DNA of 64,000 bases. Source: Eutreptiella sp. 'Long Island Sound 2002' (taxonomy: Eukaryota > Euglenozoa > Euglenophyceae > Eutreptiales > Eutreptiaceae). Below are positions 19,159 to 29,560 of the stretch, one piece after another. Made by a program: the position numbers and the translations under genes. The notes beneath the pieces were generated by a model. That model was not told where the DNA came from, did not search any database, and was given only the letters and a program-made list of their open reading frames with translations. How positions within the stretch are numbered: the stretch's first letter is position 1; each line of letters begins with the position of its first letter. The stretch covers positions 60,301,408 through 60,365,407 of the forward strand of contig OZ038378.1 in assembly GCA_964036045.1 (NCBI GenBank). The letters are read 5' to 3'.

Positions 19159-21177
19159 TATGGGGATATATTATTGTTTGGGGAAACGAGGAGAGAGCGA
19201 GAAGCGGTTGGGAGACGGGAAAGAACATGAAGATAACGTGCATGCAGGGCGCGCTCCTCGGTTACAAAAATCCCCACCGGAGCAGGGCGTTGGTACCGCA
19301 TGTTTATCCCACCGTCTACCTCTCTCACCGCTAAAGGCTTGAGAGTCCTTGGGGTGGCGTGGCGTGGTGTAGAGCCTTGGGCGGAAGTGGGACGTGTTCT
19401 TTCGGGGGTCTTAATGCCATTCAAACCCCTATCCTTGGGTCTTACTGGAGCGCTGCTACCACCACAAGGACAAAGTCCTGCCCACGATGACGCCCCCCAT
19501 CAAGGGTGCTATGAACGTTGCAAGCACTTCCCGAAGACTCTACCGGGTGGTGCGCATGGTGGTTGTTGTAAGGTTTTGGAGTGCCACCCCGTACGGAAAC
19601 CACGACCGTCCCTGACCCCTGACCCAAGCCAACGAGCTAAAACATTTGCTCAAAATTGACGAAGGCTTGAAAGCTTCGTTGGGTTGGTGGGTACAACCCA
19701 TTTTCCCTTTTTGTGTTGGGCGTGATGGTTCTCCACTGATTTGCCCTTGTCCACACGAGGGTGAAGTATACAAGGTACGAAGTACTCGTGTGGCTCACAA
19801 TACATGAAAAGCATTTTGTGGCGTGCAAAATTGCCACTACATACGGCGAGGACTTAAGCCTAGAGGGAGGCGTCATCCTCTACGTACAAGTGTACTAATA
19901 TGAATTGCAATGGGTGCCTTTGCCCCATCACTCCGTGAGTGGGTGGGGTCTTCAAACGCAATGGCGTTGCGATTTGGGCCATCTCTACCGCCTGGGTGTT
20001 TATCTCGGTCGCTATGCGTGTCTGGGTGGGGAGTGGGTACCCTCCAATGCCATTGCATGGGGCCGCATGCTGGCTGGGTGTTTTCTTCAGGTCTTTGATG
20101 AATTTCACGGGGGACATTCCTGCCCGCAACGAAAGGGAACAAACAACATGACAAAAAGGACGGGTGTGCACATGCATATGTTTATGAGAGGATATGTATG
20201 TTGGTATTTTCTCTAGAGTTCCGCACGAGTGGACTTGGATTTCCACAACACCCCAGGGGTCCTCTATCCCGACGCCCAACCAAACGGAATGGGATACGGG
20301 CGTGGCATGTTTTTGTGCAGGCCCGTGCGTGGACTTGAGTTTCCACAACACACAAGGACCTCCCTCTCCGTGACACACCAAAACCGGGTCTACCCCGTGT
20401 CCCTTTGATTGCGTGCGTGAGTGTGCATGCGCTTATTTCAACTACAGGAGTGTATGGTTGCCTATTGCGTGGGTCATCACCCGCCTCCCGATCAAGCAAG
20501 AGGTAGGTTGACCTACCTTTGGGTTTTGTAACTGTGTACACCGTAGCAGTTTAAAAACAGAGGTGTAAACATGCACCGTCATACAGGGTGTATGGGGGTA
20601 GGGGGAGTAAAAGGCTTCTTCGGGGCGTGTCATCGTGCCCCCGGGGAGCTGGGTTGGCTGATATACCAGCGGGGCAGTAAGGGCAACGTCCAAGGGTTGG
20701 CGCACGGAGGTGACCCCCTGCCTTACTGCCCGCAGGTAACACACCCAGCGACGAAGGTAACACTCAAGCTAATCTAAGTGTCTATACGCACGCCCCCAAG
20801 ACACACACCAACACGGAGCAACAAGGTGGCATATCTTTACACGTGTTCTATTGTGAGTATGTTTACCGTTTGTTGTATGTAGGTGAGTGGTTTGTGGGAT
20901 ATTTTGTTTGTGTAAGTGTGTTGCAACGTGTGCTCCAAGGCCGCCACCGCTAGACCCACACCCTGTGGTGCCCTCTGGGCTGGTGTGTGCCTCCGGGCCC
21001 TGCCAAAGAATGTGCGCGCACACGTATGTCTTGTGTTTGTCAGCGTGCATCGCTCTATTATGTGTATATGTGATATATATGCGTAATATGGCTCCTAGGT
21101 GGAGGGTTAGTAGCGAGGTCAGGTTATCATTATATGGTTAGGAGGTTTGTTTTTTCAAGTGTGTCTAGTCACACCCT
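19159..21177 (+). other. Downstream ORF region and tail of gypsy element 2 (left unit), truncated
   Basis: This corresponds to 14824-16835 of element 1. The downstream-ORF words recur (VGRDGSPLICPCPHEGEVYK, MGAFAPSLREWVGSS, GRMLAGCFLQVFDEF) with stops. The sequence ends at 21177, where the duplication junction joins it to the gag-like gene. Confidence 0.6.
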
Positions 21178-23063
21178 TCCCGGATCTGATCGCGCAGCTC
21201 CTCCTTCAGGTCCTGCGCCAGCCGGTGTGGGAATGTCCGACATACCCACTTGTCCCGCGGCGCTCCCCGCATCTCGCCGACGACCTCCTCGGCAAAGTCC
21301 TCCCAATCCAGGATGAAGTCATCCAGGTTGGAGGGGTTGCCATCGTAGTAGGGGATTTTGATTCCCCTGAGCTCGTCAATCCTGATGGCGTCTCCGACGT
21401 CCCCAGCCACCACTCCACCGAGACGGATACCACCTGTGGCCGGGGGGTGTGAGTACACTCCCCGTACATCCCTCTCCTCCATGGAGTGCGGTCCAGTTGG
21501 GCCTGAACCCATGGGGTTTGGAATCCGGGAAGGACTTGCTCCATCAGCCGTCCATATCCCCGTATTGGGGTCCTTCGCCCACAGATTTCCGCCTGGGTGG
21601 CCTCGACCATGTCCGTCGGCGCTTCCCATGGTTCGCCCCTGCATGGTCTGGCTCTGGATCTCCTCTTCCGCATAAACTGCATGGGTAGTCGTAGTTTGCG
21701 GTAGATCCTGGGCGGCGCGGGACATCTGTACCGTCAGGCTCCTCGGGTCCGTGGTTACGTGCCCTTCCCGCATGGACCCAGCCGGTGCCGTGTGTTCCCC
21801 GAGCATTGTGGATTCGCTGAACATGGGAACAAACGGCAGCGCACCCGGGTCAACACGCGGAGGCGAGTAGGGTGCCTCTGCAGGGCCGCCCATGGGTTTA
21901 TCCATGGCGCTCCTGAGGGTCTTAACCCGCTCCACCAGCTCTGCCGCGGCCGGCTTTGCCGGGAGCTCCAGACCCGAGGCGAGGGGCTCTAGCTCCTCTA
22001 GCCTTTTCAGGCGTCCCGCCATGTCCTCCACCAGGTGGAGGAGGCTGTCCACCACTTGCTGCTGCTTCTCCAGGGCCAGCTCCAGATTCTCCCGGTACCG
22101 GTCCCGTTCCACTCGCAGCTCCTCCATGTCTTTCTCCGCGGCCGACTGGTCATCCAGGATCCCGGCGACGTCCTCCTCTAGGCCGTCCTTCGCGTTGTCC
22201 AGGCGGTCGAGTTGATGCACGATAGCGTCCATCCCCATCTTTGGGTACTTGCCCATGAGGAAGGACACTTGCTCGCAGTGGCACTCAGCGTGCCTTCCGC
22301 CTGATCCAGCGCATTCCGCGGTTCCTGGCGCCTCAGACTCATCGCCCATGGGCGTATCGCCTATGGCGTCCGTCTCCGGTCCCGTGTGCCGGGGCACAGG
22401 TGCCGTCCGGGCCCTGGCTGGCCTCTCCAAGCCCTCGGCGTCGTGCTTCAGGGCGGGCTCGGGGGCCGTATTCGCCCTTGTGGGCGGTCTGGCCGTCTCC
22501 TCCGACTCCAAGAGTTGCTCATAGGCTGTCCGATAGCCCTCGGAGTGCTCGGAGTCCCACAGCCTGACCGGGCTGGGGTCCGTATCCATAGCCCCGGCGT
22601 CCTCTGCCGCGGGCTTGGGTGACCCGCGCTTCCGGTAGCGCCGGGCCCGTCCTCCACTGCTGCCTGAATGGCAGGCCTCATCAGAGTCCTCCGCGGCGGA
22701 GCGGAGGTTGCATGCCTTTCGGCAGCGACGCTCACACATGGAGACCAGGTCCTCCATGTCACGTCCTCCTCTTCCCGAATGTCGTACTTCTCTTCGGGCT
22801 TCAACTTCCGGAGTTCGCCATGCTCTTGAGCGTCTCGCCTCTTCTCCGGCTCCAATCTCCGGCGTGGTCTCCACCGAGTCCACAATACGCACCCGGGGCG
22901 TACTTGGGCAGGGCTCAAAGGGGGCCAAGTCCCCGGGTCGGCGGTAGGTAGGGGCAGCAGGTACGCCTCTGCGACCATAAAGAAGGTCCCTACCAGGACC
23001 GGCCCCCGCTGTGCCCCTTCCGCCTGTAACCCCTGCCGACTTGCTCGTGATCAACGATTGCAT
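21165..23063 (-). pseudogene. gag: Gag-like gene of another retroelement, truncated at the duplication junction
   Basis: This is an uninterrupted 632-codon frame starting MQSLITSKSAG. Residues 1-260 are Arg/Glu/Ser/Pro-rich and probably disordered. About 270-360 is a heptad-rich coiled coil (AEKDMEELRVERDRYRENLE). About 370-580 is again low-complexity. About 585-628 is a folded gag-like start: KIPYYDGNPSNLDDFILDW, EDFAEEVVGEMR, KWVCRTFPHRLA. This YDGNP..L..F...W pattern is typical of retrotransposon gag domains. The last codons (GCD, stop) come from the other side of the junction at 21177/21178, so most of the gag domain and all of pol are missing. The frame itself shows no stop or shift, hinting that it was cut off recently. 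Confidence 0.7.
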
Positions 23064-24221
23064 TTATCAAAATCCAGGGTCCAAAATCCAAAAATATAGA
23101 AAATGTATTCCTCCTTCCACCCTGAATAGCAACCAGATCCCACAAGTACAGCAATAACCCAATCGACAATCCAATCCACGATGCGGGCTTCCGTTCAGCA
23201 CACCGGTCGTCTCACGGTGGCGGGCATGTACAAGAATTGCACCAAAGAGGAAAGCCCTGAAATTGGCATATGAACACAAATAAAGCAAAGTTGGGGAAAG
23301 AGGTAAACATACACATTCACAGCCATAAACCCCTCATTCCCTGGACTCAAGACCTTCCCCTGACTCGACAACATGCTGCCCTGAACCAGGTCAAATGAGA
23401 TGGCTGAATGCCATGTGTCACAAGTCACTACACAAACCCCAAAAATGTGTTCACTCCCAAGCCTCTAAATCCTAGCCCAATAGGGGGGGTGGCGTGTCAT
23501 GGCCCAGAGTGGCACTCAGGACCATGCCCTACCCTGACATAACCTTGGTTGGACTTGGAGTCGAATGGGCTTGGAGAACTGCCCCATGAAGATGACCTCA
23601 CAACCTAACAAAATCAGGCAAAACACACCATAGTGCTCAATATTCAATAATATACTCAAAAATGCATACGGCAATTACCCAAATGCTCCATGCATGTGTC
23701 AAACCAGAAAGTAATATACAAGGGTGATATAGACCAAAGGTTTATGCCCAAGAATAACCCATCATTGGCTCCAAAACCTCTCAGGTTATGTACATGGCAT
23801 GCTTCACAAGTCAGCTCATGAGTTTGAGACCTAATTTTGTGAGGCCTCGTGTGCCAAGCCAAAGTGACCACGTGATTCGGCATATGGCGAGGTGCAACAC
23901 CGAAGCATATGCCAACATATAAGCAACATACCATAGTTCACAGATCTCCAGGCACCTTACTGTTAGCCAACCAGTTGAGCACATAAAACACAAAAATGAG
24001 CATAAATTGAGGTCCAAAACATGAAAATACGACCAAATACAAAGTTGTCATGATAGTATATCTCTATGCTCACTCATGATATCCGCTCATGGTTCAATAC
24101 AAAAATGATTGGAACCATCTACGAACAATTCCCCCACTTGGATCCCCAATCAGGCGCATGGAGATACCTTCGCCACCCATATCTACATGCCCCATGAAAA
24201 TGAGAGTGCACTCATGGATCT
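23064..24221. other. AT-rich DNA upstream of the gag-like gene
   Basis: This is noncoding as far as I can see. It should contain the 5' leader or LTR of the gag-like element, but I find no defined LTR pair. A G-rich run (23482-23489) followed by TGTCATGG at 23495 looks like a polypurine tract plus LTR start on the plus strand, the wrong orientation for the gag-like gene. Confidence 0.5.
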
Positions 24222-24589
24222 CTTTGCCAAACATACCATGAGCAATACGTACGCGGTAGACTTAGTCTAGCGCTTTGAATTCCACAATTGGGACATGGGC
24301 AAAGCCCTCGTCACGTGTGGCTCCCCATCTCTTCCGCCACACGAAGATATATAACATGGGCGTGAGCATATCCAAGCACATACCATGCATATAACACAAC
24401 CCTCAAAAAGTGGCTCCAACCATGGTATGCCATGCCCCTACATGGACATAACTTCATGTTAAAAATAGGTGGGAACCCAAGGAAAGTATCTATGCAACCC
24501 CAACACTCATGCGGTACACTCGAAAGTCGCAATAAAATATTCGGTTGCACGGTCCAAGAGTTATATATCCCTTTCTACCCTCTTGACCC

Positions 24590-25042
24590 TTATCCCTTGC
24601 TACACCGGGCATGTGTACACAACAAAGGCGTTTGATGCTTCCTAAATATAACTTGAGACCAAGGCGGGTCCAACCCAATTCTCGATATTGATATTCCTCG
24701 CCATGAGTCGGAGATATGACCTTTTAAAGTGGCCTCACGAATCAATTTTGTTTTACCTATATCTCCAAGCAAGACGAAGGACACAACAAAAGGAAGGTTG
24801 ATTCGTGATCGGGGAAAAATGTATGACCACTCGAGAATCATCATATCAAGTGCGGCGATGTCGAAGTCGAAAATCTGATTCTGAAAGTCTGAAAAAATCG
24901 GATTAACTTTACGAGTGTATAATATGAAAATTGCGGAAGCAACGAACCCTTTACTGATGAAATCTGACCCTTCATCGGGGTTTCCGCCAAAATATCTGTA
25001 AATAACAGTTAACCATTCAGTTACCGCAAAATCGCGAGCCAA
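24590..25042 (-). pseudogene. Second copy of the hypothetical ORF, frameshifted near its end
   Basis: This is the duplicate of the 270-821 frame. It matches for about 130 residues and then shifts frame around 24650, where the left copy reads tctcaaattaactt and this copy reads tcctaaatataactt. It ends after 150 codons. The loss of the C-terminal frame at low overall divergence argues against strong protein-level constraint. Confidence 0.4.
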
Positions 25043-25301
25043 CTGACAGTCGCCGATACATTGACCATCAGAACAGAAGGCTGAAAAATTACGGAAACAT
25101 TATGATAAAAAAACCCTGTTGATTCCTGATATTCTGATATATAAATCTCCGCTGGCGGCGCCTCGGTCCTGAATGTGGCCGCTCATAGCCCGAATGGCCA
25201 AACCTATCACACTATCACATCGGGTTAGGTCAGGTGGATGGGAGAGTATTATATCAGCCAATGGCGGCTTGCCGGCACATAGATACACACCCCAAGTGAC
25301 C

Positions 25302-28301
25302 CCAAGATGGCCACGGGGGTCCGAACCGGCTTCAGTGCTGGTGACGGTGTTGGTGAGGGCGCCGCCGGGGGAGCTGTGGGTGTTGGCGTTGTAGGGCGTT
25401 GTAGGTGATGCCCTGGTGGATGTTGGTGTTCTGACGGTGGGGGCGGGACCTCGCCACTCCTGGCGGAGCTTCCCATAGGGGTTGCTGGCCGGTGTGTTGG
25501 CCCTGGCCCCCGTGGTGTTGTTGTTGCCGATGGTGTCGTACCGGTCGGTGTCGCCGTGGTGGCTGTCGTTGACGCTCTGGGTTGCTGTTGGTGAGGTCCC
25601 ACTGTTTGTGGTGCCGTCAGTGATGCCGATGGTGAGGTCGTTGCGGGCGTTGCTATGGTTTACGGCGTCTCTGATGTTGTTGATGCTGCTGGTGGTTGGT
25701 GTGGGTCTGTGTGTGGGTGGTCAGTGGCCTGTGTTTGGGGGTGGGCGCTGGCTGGTTCCTGTGGCTCTGTCTGGGAGGGTGTGCAGTAGGTGGCGTGAGC
25801 TGCTGGTGATGCTGTTGGTGACGGTGGTGCAGGCGATGCCCCGGGTGGCGTCGAGGGCGAGGGTGGTGTTGGTGGCGCCGGTGGTGTGGGTGCTGCTGGT
25901 GACTGCTTGTCGGATGGCGTCCTGTGGTTGGTTTGGTGGCGAGGGTGTTGTTGTTGATGATTCTGGGCGTGTGTTTTCACCTCCCCTGGCGGGGGCTTGG
26001 TGGTTTGTTGGTTCATCGGTTGCGGTGGCTCTGGTTTCCTCTGGTGGCGGAGGTTGCCGGTGGCGACGCTGATGGTTGGGTGATGCTGGCGATGGTGTGT
26101 TTGATGCCGTTGACTTGGGTGATGTAGGCGTTGTATCCGGTGTTGGCGTGCGTAGATATCGTAGGCGATGGTGAGGACGGCGGTGCCGCCGGTGATGGTG
26201 ATGGTGAGGGTGTTGTGTTGGCTTGATTGTTGGTGGTGTTGGTGTTTCCGATGGTGTGGATGCTGTCGGTGGTGGTTCTGGGTGCGGGTCGGTGGGTGGC
26301 GCGGATGTAACGCATTGGATGTGACATGGTCGTTGGGTGGTTTCTTGTGTTGGTTCGATGCTGGCGAGGGTGTCCCAGGTGTCGTGCTTGGTGCTGGGGT
26401 TGCTGGTGTTGCCGACGGCGTCTCCGTTGGTTCCGGGTGTTTCCGCTGGTGAGGGTGTTGTGGCGTTCGGTTTGGGTGTTGGTGGCGGTGCAGGTGTGGG
26501 TGTCGCAGTTACTGGTCATTGGTTTGGGCGTGGTTGGTTTGGTGTTGCTGGGTGTGGGCGCTCGCCACTCCTGGCTGAGCGCTTGGTGGGTGGCGCTGGT
26601 GGTGTTTGTTCGCCAGCCGTGCTGGCGTCTTTGGTGACGCCGATTGTGGGGGCGCCCTAGGTGTTACTCGGTGCCGGGGTCGTGGTGTTGGTGGTAGGGG
26701 TGTTATAGGTGACGGCACCTTGGCACGTCGTTGGTGGGGTTGGTGGTGGTGTGGATAGTGCCGTGGGTCTTGGCGACGCTGGTGTTGCCGACACTGAGGG
26801 TGTCATAGGTGATACTTGGTGGTTGGCGTGTCTCGTGGTGGTCTCATGGCGTGGGTGTTGTTGGCCCTGGTGCTGGGCGCGGCCTGCGTTTGGGTGGTCG
26901 GCGGTTCCGGGCGTGCCACTCGTGGCCGGTGGTTGGTCGGCTTGTGGTCCTGGTGGGGTGGTGCCGGTTGTTCCTGGTGTTGTGGTATTTCCTTCGGCTG
27001 TCCTTGGGTCTGTAGTGGTAGGTTGGTGCTGTGGGTGGTTGGCGGTGTCGCTGTGTAGCCGCTGTCGGTGGTGCTGGTGACGGTGTTGGTGAGGGCGCCG
27101 CCGGCGGAGCTGTGGGTGATGTCGAAGGCGAGGGCGCTGTAGGTGATGCCCTGGTGGACAGTGGTGTTCTGAAGGTGGGGGTGGGACCTTGCCAATCCAG
27201 GCGCAGCTTCCCATGGGCGTTGCTGGCCGGCGTGTTGGTCCCCTTGGTGTCGTTGATGTCGATGGTGTTGTACCGGGTGGTGTCGCCGTAGTGGCTGTTG
27301 TTGTCGCTCTGGGTTGTTGTTGCTGAGGTCGCACTGTCGGTGGTGCTGTCGGTGATGCCAGTGGTGAGGTTGTTGCGGGCGTTGCTATGGTTTACGGCGT
27401 CTCTGATGTTGCTGATGCTGCTGGTGGTTGGTGTGGGTCTGTGTGGCGGTGGTCAGTGGCCTGTGTTCGGGGGTGGGCGGTGGCTGGTTTCTGTGGCTCT
27501 GTCTGGGAGGGTGTGTGGTAGGTGGTGTGGGCTGCTGGTGTTGCTGTTGGTGAGGCCAGTGCAGGCGATGCCCCGGGTGGTGTCGTGGGTGAGGGTGGTG
27601 TTGGTGGCGCCGGTGGTGTGGGTGCCGCAGGTGACTGCGTGGTGGATGGCGCCCTGTGGTTGCTTTGGTGGCGAGGGTGTTGTTGTTGATGGTTCTGGGT
27701 GTGTGTCCTCGCCTCCTCTGGCTGGGGCTTGGTGGTTTGTTGGTTCACCGGTTGTGCTGGCTTTGGTTTCCTCTGGTGGCGGACGTTGCAGGTGGCGACG
27801 CTGATGGTGGGATGATGCTGGCGATTTGATGCCGTTGGCTTGGGTGATGTAGATGTTGTATCCGGTGTTGGTGTGCGTAGGTTTCGTAGGCGATGGTGCC
27901 GGCGGTGAAGGTGTTGGTGAGGGTGTTGTGCTGGCTTGATTGTTGGTGGTGTTGGTGTTTCCGATGGTCTGGATGCTGGTGGCGTTGGTTCTAGGTGCGG
28001 GTTGGTGGGTGGCGCGGGTGCGGTCGTTGGTCAGTGTTGGGTGGCTTCTTTTGTTGGTTTGATGTTGGTGAGGGTGTCTGAGGTGTTGTGCTGGGTGCTG
28101 GGGTTGCTGCTGTTGCCGACGGTGTCTCCGTTGGTTCCGGGTGTTTCCGCTGGTGAGGGTGTTGTGGTGTCCGGTTTGGGTGTTGGTGGCGGTGCTGGTG
28201 TGGGTGTCGCAGTTACTGGTCCTTGGTTTGGGCGTGGTTGGTTGGGTGTTGCTGGGTGTGGGCGCTCGCCAGACCTGGCTGAGGTCTTGGTGGGTCTACC
28301 T
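25302..28301. repeat. GT-rich block with 1.73-kb tandem pair (right unit)
   Basis: This is the duplicate of 1081-4080, with the same internal two-half structure: 25660-26016 corresponds to 27392-27748 at an offset of 1732. Only scattered substitutions separate the two units. Confidence 0.75.
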
Positions 28302-29560
28302 TTGTGTCCTGGCGGTGTTTCTGGCGGCCCTGCAGCTTCCCTGGCGGGGGGTTGCCGGGTTCTTGTTCTTTGGGTTTTCGTTTGTTGCGTGCGTTTCTGG
28401 TGCGGGCGGTGCTCGCGCTTTGGTGTGTGGTGTGGCGATGTGTGTTGTGTGCATGCGCGGGCGTGTGTGCGGTGTGTTGGTGGTGCGTTTGGGTGCCTGC
28501 CCGCGCCTTTCTGGGCTTGGTTTGGCGGCTCTCTGTGAGTGTGGGGGCTGTGTGTCGTGGCCCCTGTCCCGTCTCGGCTGTGGGGTCTGGGTGTGGTTCC
28601 TCGCCCCCCTTGGCTGGGGTCTGTTTGTAATGTGTCCCCCTGCCGCCCCCTTTGCGTGCCCTCCCCCCTCTGTCTTTTTGCCGCGTCGCTTGGGGCGGTG
28701 TTCCCCTGGTGCCGTGCCCTGGCCTTCCCTGCTGTGGTGGGTCGGGGGGGGTCCTTGTCGTCGGCTCGGGTTCCTTGCCCTGGTGTTTCCCCTTGGGGAG
28801 GCCGATGCTTGCACTCCCCGTCAGGGTGTAACTCTGTTGTACGGGCCGTCCATTTGTACCCGCTCGGTACAAATGGACCTGCTCCGTAGCCAGGTACTCC
28901 AGCCGTTCCCCACACCGGGGTCGGGTACACTGTGGGTCGCAGGGGAGTCCTTGCGGGATAGGCGTGTCTCTGGCCTGCCCCAATGGACGGTGTGCCCTAC
29001 CCGCAGCCCCTCGCTGGGCCCCGACCGCAGTACGTGCCGTGGGGAGTGCTCTTGGTCAGGGCCATTGGTCATCCCCCTGGCTGGTGCCACCGCGGGCCGC
29101 TGACCAACGGTCCCGGGCGTATCCCACCTTATTGCGTGTGCTCAGGTGCGGCCGATATGGTCACCGGGGGAGCCCCCAAACCCCCCCGGGTGGGGTCCCT
29201 CGCCTGCGTCTCCCGTGTGCCCTTTTTGTCCCGCCCCCCTTTTCGCTGTGTGGTTTGCGGTGGTGGTTTCCCGTCTCTCCCGGGTGGGGTGGTGGTGGTG
29301 GGGGGCGCTTTTCGCTTTTCCTGGCCGTGTTGCTTGTGTGCATGTCCCCACCTCCCCTGGTTGTGGTTCGCCGCCAGTGTGTGTGTTTGTGGCGCGGTGC
29401 GTGCGCGCGTGGTGTCTGTGCTGGTGTGTGTGTCGTGCGTTTGTGGTGGCGTGGGTGTGGGTGTGTCTTCCGTGTGTGTTGGTGTGTGTGTGTGTGTGTG
29501 TGGGTGTGTGGCTGGGGCTGGCTTGGGCTTGCTGCTGGTGTGGGTGTGGGTGTGGTTGGT
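28302..29560. other. GC-rich spacer without a recognisable gene (right unit)
   Basis: This is the duplicate of 4081-5340. It carries the same perfect hairpin at 28848-28878 and no supported gene. Confidence 0.6.
28848..28878. repeat. Perfect 13-bp hairpin (right unit)
   Basis: This has the same arms and CGCTC loop as 4627-4657, with arms at 28848-28860 and 28866-28878. Confidence 0.9.

Larger units (their letters stand above)
1..21177 (+). repeat. Left copy of a 24.2-kb tandem segmental duplication
   Basis: This stretch aligns with 24222-45397 from its first base to 21177 at an offset of 24218-24221. The offset drifts only through small indels. I see about 1-2 % substitutions where I compared them (for example about 11 differences in the roughly 500 bases around 9150-9640). 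Identity stops abruptly at 21177: here the sequence runs into gag-like DNA, while the other copy continues the gypsy tail past 45397. The left end of this copy lies before the window. Confidence 0.95.
17491..21177 (+). mobile_element. 5'-truncated gypsy element 2 (left unit), cut at the duplication junction
   Basis: This starts abruptly inside the integrase (VVISIPKPRHEDK) right after the tail of element 1. It repeats 13770-17490 at an offset near 3.73 kb, increased by about 0.6 kb after the 592-bp insertion. The tail is cut at 21177 by the 24-kb duplication junction. It is a tandem partial duplication of the element's 3' part. Confidence 0.85.

Noticed and set aside
23480-23510. G-rich run then TGTCATGG as polypurine tract plus LTR start
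   Set aside because: Its orientation is opposite to the adjacent gag-like gene, and no second LTR copy is in the window.
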